Below are positions 58,617 to 64,000 of a DNA stretch of 64,000 nt, piece after piece (the first letter of the stretch is position 1; each line of letters opens with the position of its first letter). This DNA comes from Oceaniferula spumae (GTDB lineage Bacteria; Verrucomicrobiota; Verrucomicrobiia; Verrucomicrobiales; Akkermansiaceae). Position numbers and translations under genes: made by a program. The notes under the pieces are model-generated. The model was not told the origin of the DNA, did no database searches, and was given only the letters and a program-made list of their open reading frames with translations. The stretch spans positions 2,604,001 through 2,668,000 of the forward strand of contig NZ_AP026866.1 of assembly GCF_042849255.1 (NCBI RefSeq). Reading direction: 5' to 3'.

Positions 58617-59921
58617 ATGCGTCAGCCGAAGAAATTCAAAGCCTACCCCTTCGATTACCATCAGGAAATCGAGGTCGAGATCTCTGCCCTCAGTAATCTG
58701 GGTATCGGTATTGCCCGCGTCAAAGTGGAACCAGAGGATGTTGGCTTCACTTCCGATATCCCCGGCGTCGGCAGCAAGCGCGCAGAAAGCGAAGGCTGGG
58801 TTGTCTTCATTCCCTCCGTTCTCCCCGGCGAAAAAGTTCGCGCCCGTGTCTTCCGCAACGATAAATCCCACAGTCAGGCCGACCTCATCGAGGTCCTCGA
58901 GCCATCGCCTGACCGACTCGATCCCAAGTGTCCCCTGTTCGGAAAATGCGGCGGCTGCCAGTACCAGCACCTCTCCTACGAAAAGCAGCTGAAATGGAAA
59001 ACCCGCCAGGTGGAAGAACTTCTCAAGCACATGGCCGGTGTGGAAACCGAATGCTCCCCCGCCATTCCCTCACCGAAAGAGTGGGGTTACCGGTCAAAGA
59101 TCACCCCGCACTTCAAACGCCCGCGCGATGGCAAAATCGGCGATATCGGATTTCTGTTAGCCGGTCAGCGCAGCCACCTCGTGGACGTGCCGCAGTGCCC
59201 GATCGCCATGGACGTGATCAACAGGGAGCTGCCTCGCATCCGTGAAGAAACCCGTGCCAATGCCAAGGCCTACAAAAAAGACGCCACCCTGCTGCTGCGT
59301 GCTACCGAAGGCCGTGTGGAAACCAACCATCGCAACCCGATTTCCGAGACCGTACGTGTGGACGATCGCGATGGCGGTCGCGACATCACCTTCCACTTCC
59401 TCGCTGGAGACTTCTTCCAGAACAATCCCTTCATCCTGCCCGCCTTCACCGGCTACGTCGCCGAGCAAGCGTCAGCTGGCGGCGCGAAATACCTGGTCGA
59501 TGCCTACTGTGGCTCCGGCCTCTTCTCCCTCTGTCTCGCCCACAAGTTCGTGCAAGTCGCCGGCGTGGAAGTCAGTGAAACGGCAGCCGACTGGGCAAGC
59601 CGCAATGCCCAGCTCAACAACATCGAGAACACCACCTTCCTCGCCTCCAGCGCCGAAGCCATTTTCGCCGACATCACCTTCCCAGCAAACGAGACCGCTG
59701 TCGTCATTGATCCCCCGCGCAAAGGTTGCAACGAAGAATTCCTCACCCAGCTCTTCGCCTTCAGCCCCAGCAAGGTCGTTTACGTATCCTGCAACCCCGC
59801 GACCCAAATGCGCGACCTCAAGGAGTTCCTAACAGCTGGTTACAAACTCACCGCCGTGCAGCCCTTCGATTTGTTTCCGCAGACTAGGCATTTGGAATGT
59901 GTGATTGTGTTAGAGAAATAG
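58617..59921 (+). CDS. rlmD: 23S rRNA (uracil-C5)-methyltransferase, RlmD/RumA family
   Basis: A 434-residue protein. An N-terminal TRAM-like domain contains VEISALSNLGIGIARVKVEP. The iron-sulfur Cys cluster is CPLFGKCGGCQYQHL (about 103-117). SAM motif YLVDAYCGSGLFSLCLAH (about 290-307) and the catalytic Cys in VVYVSCNPATQMRDLKEF (Cys about 394) complete the RlmD/TrmA signature. It methylates U at C5 in 23S rRNA; the exact position cannot be read here. Confidence 0.93.
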   Translation: MRQPKKFKAYPFDYHQEIEVEISALSNLGIGIARVKVEPEDVGFTSDIPGVGSKRAESEGWVVFIPSVLPGEKVRARVFRNDKSHSQADLIEVLEPSPDRLDPKCPLFGKCGGCQYQHLSYEKQLKWKTRQVEELLKHMAGVETECSPAIPSPKEWGYRSKITPHFKRPRDGKIGDIGFLLAGQRSHLVDVPQCPIAMDVINRELPRIREETRANAKAYKKDATLLLRATEGRVETNHRNPISETVRVDDRDGGRDITFHFLAGDFFQNNPFILPAFTGYVAEQASAGGAKYLVDAYCGSGLFSLCLAHKFVQVAGVEVSETAADWASRNAQLNNIENTTFLASSAEAIFADITFPANETAVVIDPPRKGCNEEFLTQLFAFSPSKVVYVSCNPATQMRDLKEFLTAGYKLTAVQPFDLFPQTRHLECVIVLEK

Positions 59922-60027
59922 AGTTGAAAAACCAGACCTGGCACGTGCCAATACTTAAGCCCCTTGCCTTTTATAGAGCAGATATTTATTCTATTTACAA
60001 TAAAACCTATTGAGGAATGATCAGCTT

Positions 60028-61815
60028 ATGTCTGAGAATACACAGGAAACACGCTCAATTTCTGATTTAGTTAAGCTGATCGAAGACGGAAAATTATTAT
60101 TGCCCGAATTCCAGCGTGATTTCAAATGGCCAATAGATAAATCATTAACGCTATTCGATTCTATCAATCGGAATCTTTTCATTGGCTCTCTTATTCTAGC
60201 TCGCCCAAAATTTGATTTAGCATGCAAGGGCTTTGACTTAAGAGAGAGGGGCTCAAAAAAGCATAAACCGAAACCTAAACTCGTCCAACGAGATGATTTT
60301 GAAACTAAAGATATATATACTCTATTAGATGGTCAACAGAGGACCACAGCTATCTATCGAGCACTTTTAGGAAAAGACGAAATATACTATATCTTTGAAG
60401 ATTTTGATACATTATGTAGCGCAGAGTACTACGACAAGGCTTCCAAACGGAAAAAAGTTGGTCTAGAAAACTACATTTCTGGTGTTGATTCGCGCCAACC
60501 TAAGGATGAAATATTATTCATTAAAGTATCAGATCTATACAACTCTATTGACTACAGAGAACAGCGGTTTATTGACGAATACATTGAACCTCAATTAGAT
60601 GAATATACTATTAATGATGACCAAAAAGAGGTCGCTAGAGAATTCGCTAGCGCAATGTTCAGCGATTTTAAAACTGACATTATTAAAAAAGAAAAGTTAT
60701 TGTCAGTCCAATTACTTAATATGCCTCTAAAAAAGTTCTGTTTGTTTTTCGAGCGGAGTAATTCCATGGGGATGATCCTCTCTTTTGTCGATATTATCAA
60801 TGCTAAGGTCTATATCGACTTTAAACTTTCTGCGGAAGTCGGTAAGGCCAAATCTCGTCAGTATTTTTATGATGGGTTGGTTGATCCTATTGTTCGTTAT
60901 ATTAATTATCTGGAAAATGGAGACGTTACCAGAACCTCTATATTAGAAAATTTAACTGGGGCTGATTTCAACAAACACTGGGCGACTTGTGTAAAAGATA
61001 TATGCTATATCCAATGCTGGCTGGAAGATAATGATTGGCTATTTAGAGTAAAAGAAATACCCTATAGAACAATGCTGTTACCCTTATTGCATTTTTATCA
61101 AAAATTACCCAATAAGGAGTTTTCACAAGCATCTTCAGAACAGATGGATCAGTTAAAATATTGGTTTTACGCATCCTTAATGGATAACCGTTATGGAGGT
61201 GGCGGTCACGGATCAACAAATATTGTCATCAAAAAGGATTGTGAAGCTCTACGGCTACTTGCTGAAGGAAAAAACATCAGTAAGGACTATTGGGGACGCA
61301 TACGCATTCTATCAGATTTCGATAGCTACAAAAAAACCGATAATGCAAAAAGTGCCAGCTTCATGGGTTTAACTTACTACCTTTGGCATAAGAAAAAGTT
61401 CCTTAATTTTGAAAACAATGCTACTATTTCCGTAAACAACAAAGTTGATGTTCATCACATTTTTCCAGACAACTATTTAAAGAAAAAATTTGGGGTCAAT
61501 TCAGATGAATATGATTTTTCTGATTCCGTCTTGAACAAAGTAAGAATCAATAAAATATCAAATATAAAAATAGGAGATAGGTCACCAAAAACTTATTTAT
61601 CTGAAATAAAAAAGAGTAACGCTGATATCGAAACATCATTAAAAAGCCACTGTATTAATTGCGCCAATGATCTAATTTCCGGTAATTTAGATGATGACTA
61701 TTTAGCTTTCATCCAAAAACGATATGATGAACTCGAAGTGCATATTCAAAAAATTAAAAAAGCAGGGCAGAAACTAAGTGATGGGAAATATAAAAAAATA
61801 TGGGGTTCTTCATAA
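60028..61815 (+). CDS. DUF262/GmrSD-like nuclease-type protein
   Basis: A 595-residue protein with the DUF262 N-domain motifs PEFQRDFKWPIDKSLTLFDS and LLDGQQRTTAIYRALLG. The C-terminal HHIFPDNYLKKKFG is a DUF1524-type HNH element. This is the GmrS-GmrD fusion plan: an NTPase-like DGQQR domain plus an HNH nuclease. In GmrSD, type IV restriction attacks modified DNA. AT content is clearly higher than around it, with many TTA, AAA and ATA codons, so it looks recently acquired. An upstream TTG at 60010 is less likely than the ATG at 60028. It is followed by an IS110 remnant. Confidence 0.85.
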   Translation: MSENTQETRSISDLVKLIEDGKLLLPEFQRDFKWPIDKSLTLFDSINRNLFIGSLILARPKFDLACKGFDLRERGSKKHKPKPKLVQRDDFETKDIYTLLDGQQRTTAIYRALLGKDEIYYIFEDFDTLCSAEYYDKASKRKKVGLENYISGVDSRQPKDEILFIKVSDLYNSIDYREQRFIDEYIEPQLDEYTINDDQKEVAREFASAMFSDFKTDIIKKEKLLSVQLLNMPLKKFCLFFERSNSMGMILSFVDIINAKVYIDFKLSAEVGKAKSRQYFYDGLVDPIVRYINYLENGDVTRTSILENLTGADFNKHWATCVKDICYIQCWLEDNDWLFRVKEIPYRTMLLPLLHFYQKLPNKEFSQASSEQMDQLKYWFYASLMDNRYGGGGHGSTNIVIKKDCEALRLLAEGKNISKDYWGRIRILSDFDSYKKTDNAKSASFMGLTYYLWHKKKFLNFENNATISVNNKVDVHHIFPDNYLKKKFGVNSDEYDFSDSVLNKVRINKISNIKIGDRSPKTYLSEIKKSNADIETSLKSHCINCANDLISGNLDDDYLAFIQKRYDELEVHIQKIKKAGQKLSDGKYKKIWGSS

Positions 61816-61854
61816 CTGTCTAATCGAAAAGGGGAAAAAGGGTCAGCAACTGTC

Positions 61855-62250
61855 TTTAGTGATTATTTTCATTACGCGGATTGAAGTTGATTTATATGTT
61901 TCTTCATCAGCGAGTTTAGCTAGCAAAGCTGCTTTCTCATGACGGCAGTGGGTGCGAGCTTCTTGGGCTTTCCTTTTCCTAATAGCCTCTGATAAAACTC
62001 TTTCAAAATAGGGTATACCGTGAGCCTGAAAGAGCGGTCATATACAGAGATTGGCGTATCTCCTGCGACCGCCAAAGATCTTCCTTTGTCCCCTCATCTT
62101 GCCACTGTCGAGATTAAAGGGCGCGAGTCCGGCGAGTGACGCGGCTTCTTTGTTAGTGATTTTCCCAAGCTCGGGCATGGCAACTAACAGCGGGAGAGCA
62201 CTATTTTCACCAACACCTTTTATAAGAGTGGTCGGGCATAGAAATGTATC
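61855..62250 (-). pseudogene. IS110-family transposase remnant
   Basis: Minus-strand reading gives PTTLIKGVGENSALPLLVAM, then PELGKITNKEAASLAGLAPF and NLDSGKMRGQRKIFGGRR, the C-terminal Transposase_20 region of IS110-type DEDD transposases. After this the match jumps frame to RQSLYMTALSG, then again to LKEFYQRLLGKGKPKKLA and PTAVMRKQ, with stops. At least two frameshifts have broken it, and the N-terminal RuvC-like domain is absent. No terminal repeats were identified. Confidence 0.85.
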
Positions 62251-62332
62251 ATTCGATGAAACGGCGGTATACTAGAGTGGCACGCCGTTAAACAGTTTGG
62301 GCCGACCGACTGAAGGCCATCTTCACACGAGT

Positions 62333-62570
62333 CAGGATCCGGTATCCTAAATCCCAACGGGATTAAGCACCCTAGCCCAGGGTTGGATCAACCCTGGGTT
62401 CATCCAAGGCTCCCATCTGAACGCTGAAGGCGTTCTGTAGTCCGTGGGCTCATTCCCACCTCGCCCCTTCACAATCCCTTCAGGCATGGCATCATCACGG
62501 GTCTCTTACCTGGGGTTGTGCCAACCCCAGGCTAGGATGCCCATTCCCGTTGGGATTTTTTTTATTACCA
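62333..62570. repeat. Multi-hairpin structured intergenic element
   Basis: A chain of stem-loops: AGGAT-CCGGT-ATCCT (62334-62348), CCCAGGGTTG-GAT-CAACCCTGGG (62376-62398), GAACGC-TGAAG-GCGTTC (62419-62435) and CCTGGGGTTG-TGC-CAACCCCAGG (62509-62531). They are enclosed by AATCCCAACGGG at 62350-62361 with CCCGTTGGGATT at 62546-62557, then an eight-T run. It could be a MITE-like repeat or a structured RNA. The remaining gap 62251-62807 shows no gene. Confidence 0.6.
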
Positions 62571-62807
62571 CTGCTAAGAAAGGACTCTTCGGCTTTCTGC
62601 GCATATAATCTTCTCACACAAACAAAAAGAGCGAGTGTTCACCCATGCACTTCCGCCCCCAGTTATGTCACTTAATGCGAACGCTAAAGCCTTGTGAAGC
62701 ACTTACGCTGTATCTCGAAGCAGATAGCCACTATTTTTTAAATATTCTTTGACATCGTAATCCTGTGTTTATATCCCGCCCCTTCCACACAAAAACCCAT
62801 CTGAGTA

Positions 62808-63521
62808 ATGAAAAGCAAACACACCCTCCATTCAGCCCTGGCATTCACGTTATCCCTCACGGCAGCTGAGGCAGTCGTAACCAATATTGACTTGCAAATG
62901 GCAAGTGGTGAATTTGGTAACAGAACTTTAACATCTGAAGGCACTATTGGCTTTGCTCCAGGTAGCGGTAACGTCTCTAACTCTGGCGGAGCTGATCAAT
63001 CTATCACTTACAGGATTTCTGGGTTATCATTAGATAACTTCGGTACTGGTGATGACTCAGTCGATATCACACTTGGCCTGTTTGCGACAAGCAACGGCGC
63101 AGTAACCGGAATGGGTACTGCCTTCGGTCACTGGGGAGTTAATGGCAGCCTGGTTTCCCCTACTCAAACTATCACTTTCACCATCGACGAAGCGACTGTC
63201 AACCTAGGAGCCGGTGGAACCGAAACCGCTACTGTGGCAATCAACGGTTTCTCTGCCTTCAACCTATTGAACGTTGCGGCCAACGAAAGATACAGCATCA
63301 CTGGAACCGTTGCTAATAACGTCACCGGTGCTGATCCAGTACAAGATGTTCCTAACCAGTTCACAGGAACCGAACAAGCATTCACCTATGGAGGCAACGT
63401 TGGTGACATGCGCGTGGGCGAACTCCAAAGCTCAATCACCATCACGTCAGTGCCAGAGCCATCATCAGCCGCTCTTTTCGGACTTGGCGGCCTTGCTTTG
63501 ATTTTGCGTCGCTGTAAGTAA
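62808..63521 (+). CDS. PEP-CTERM sorting-domain protein
   Basis: A 237-residue protein. Signal peptide MKSKHTLHSALAFTLSLTAA-EAV. The body is beta-rich and rich in Asn, Gly, Thr and Ser, with no enzyme motif. The tail is VPEPSSAALFGLGGLALILR then RCK, a variant of the usual RRR end. It has its own terminator downstream. Confidence 0.87.
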   Translation: MKSKHTLHSALAFTLSLTAAEAVVTNIDLQMASGEFGNRTLTSEGTIGFAPGSGNVSNSGGADQSITYRISGLSLDNFGTGDDSVDITLGLFATSNGAVTGMGTAFGHWGVNGSLVSPTQTITFTIDEATVNLGAGGTETATVAINGFSAFNLLNVAANERYSITGTVANNVTGADPVQDVPNQFTGTEQAFTYGGNVGDMRVGELQSSITITSVPEPSSAALFGLGGLALILRRCK

Positions 63522-63552
63522 TCGTCTTTTCCACCACCTGAAATTCATCATT

Positions 63553-63590
63553 CCCAACTGCCGCTCATGTGTGGCAGTTGGGATTTTTTT
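63553..63590 (+). terminator. Terminator of the PEP-CTERM gene 62808-63521
   Basis: CCCAACTGCC at 63553-63562 pairs with GGCAGTTGGG at 63573-63582 around GCTCATGTGT, followed by A and a run of seven or more T residues. Confidence 0.92.
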
Positions 63591-63656
63591 CGGTCTCAAC
63601 CATCCACCCATCCATTGGAGTCAGACAAATTGTCTCATGCGCTACGTTACCCAGTC

Positions 63657-64000
63657 ATGAAAACAATCATCGCTCTCATCGCCACCATTTTACTCATCCC
63701 CCTGGCACAGTCGGCGGATGATAAACAAACCGTTCTCATCGTCGTCACCAACTACGGTCAGATGCCCGACGGAAAAACTACCGGACTCTGGCTCGCCGAG
63801 GCCACCCACCCATGGCAAAAATTCGTCAAGGCTGGTTACCAGGTCCACTTCGCCAGTCCCAAAGGAGGCAATTCTCCCATCGATCCGCGCAGCACCAAGA
63901 AACCCGACGCCATCAACGATCAATTCTTAAACCATAAGGCCTATCAAAACGCCTTGAAAAACACCAAAGTCCTCAAAGACTTGGATCCTAACAATTATGC
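63657..64000 (+). CDS. DJ-1/PfpI-type protein (partial, runs off the window end)
   Basis: The open frame starts at the ATG at 63657 (MKTIIALIATILLIPLAQSA, a signal peptide) and continues to the end of the window without a stop. DDKQTVLIVVTNYGQMPDGK (about 21-40) and GYQVHFASPKGGNSPIDPRS (about 60-79) fit class I glutamine-amidotransferase-like DJ-1/PfpI proteins, where a strand-turn after ASPKGG is typical. The catalytic Cys lies beyond the window. Function here unknown. Confidence 0.8.
   Translation, partial: MKTIIALIATILLIPLAQSADDKQTVLIVVTNYGQMPDGKTTGLWLAEATHPWQKFVKAGYQVHFASPKGGNSPIDPRSTKKPDAINDQFLNHKAYQNALKNTKVLKDLDPNNY

Noticed and set aside
1..64000. CRISPR array, prophage or complete insertion sequence
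   Set aside because: No regularly spaced direct repeats, no phage structural genes, and the only transposase (IS110) is truncated and frameshifted.

Overview
The window looks like chromosomal DNA of a free-living, probably aquatic or marine, member of the Verrucomicrobiota (Verrucomicrobiales, Rubritaleaceae/Verrucomicrobiaceae type). Five exported proteins end in a PEP-CTERM tail of the form PEPS-GLGGLAL-RRRR. There are three sulfatases, a polysaccharide lyase, a GH88/105 hydrolase, Tat-exported Gfo/Idh and TIM-barrel proteins, a DUF1080 protein, and few Shine-Dalgarno sequences. No whole rRNA operon, CRISPR array or prophage is present. One tRNA gene, tRNA-Gly(TCC), was found.

Layout. 0-4.7 kb: HU, MgtC and MscS membrane proteins, a ferritin-like/DUF1328 pair, an MlaE-type permease and MsrB. 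4.7-10 kb: a Tat-exported phosphatase-fold protein with a membrane partner, a two-component system and a TPR-like protein with a disordered tail. 10.3-13.5 kb: a general-stress cluster (DUF1328, Ala/Glu-rich lipoprotein, DUF3008, SDR dehydrogenase, CsbD, YciF-like DUF892). 13.7-16.5 kb: an arsenate detoxification operon arsR-gapdh-arsJ. 16.5-22.6 kb: a PEP-CTERM protein, tRNA-Gly with a degenerate copy of its 3' end, RluA, a four-gene run around an unusual adenylate-kinase-like protein, and DUF547. 22.7-28.6 kb: export-targeted sugar-metabolism proteins, a TerB-like protein, and a thioredoxin-like gene interrupted by one in-frame TGA. 28.7-34.3 kb: a Cys-tailed DUF5685 protein, two methyltransferases, TMEM43, a CAP lipoprotein and a stomatin/NfeD pair. 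34.4-39.5 kb: a YHYH-sulfatase followed by a one-chain MbnP-MbnH fusion. 39.5-51.2 kb: a polysaccharide-degradation locus (PL8 lyase, GH88/105, cupin, sulfatase, three PEP-CTERM proteins). 51.3-59.9 kb: small conserved proteins, MFS, an OvoA-C-terminus-like methyltransferase, an arylsulfatase, a desaturase and RlmD. 60-62.6 kb: an AT-rich DUF262 defence-type gene, an IS110 transposase remnant and a multi-hairpin element. 62.8-64 kb: another PEP-CTERM protein and the start of a DJ-1/PfpI protein.

The observations most worth follow-up are: (1) the TGA-interrupted thioredoxin-like gene (Cys-TGA), a selenoprotein candidate or a fresh pseudogene; (2) two sequence elements at nearly fixed distances upstream of three separate stress operons; (3) the MbnP-MbnH substrate/enzyme fusion beside a YHYH-sulfatase; (4) strong enrichment of the hexamer TGTTAG/CTAACA in native genes and its absence from the AT-rich DUF262 gene.
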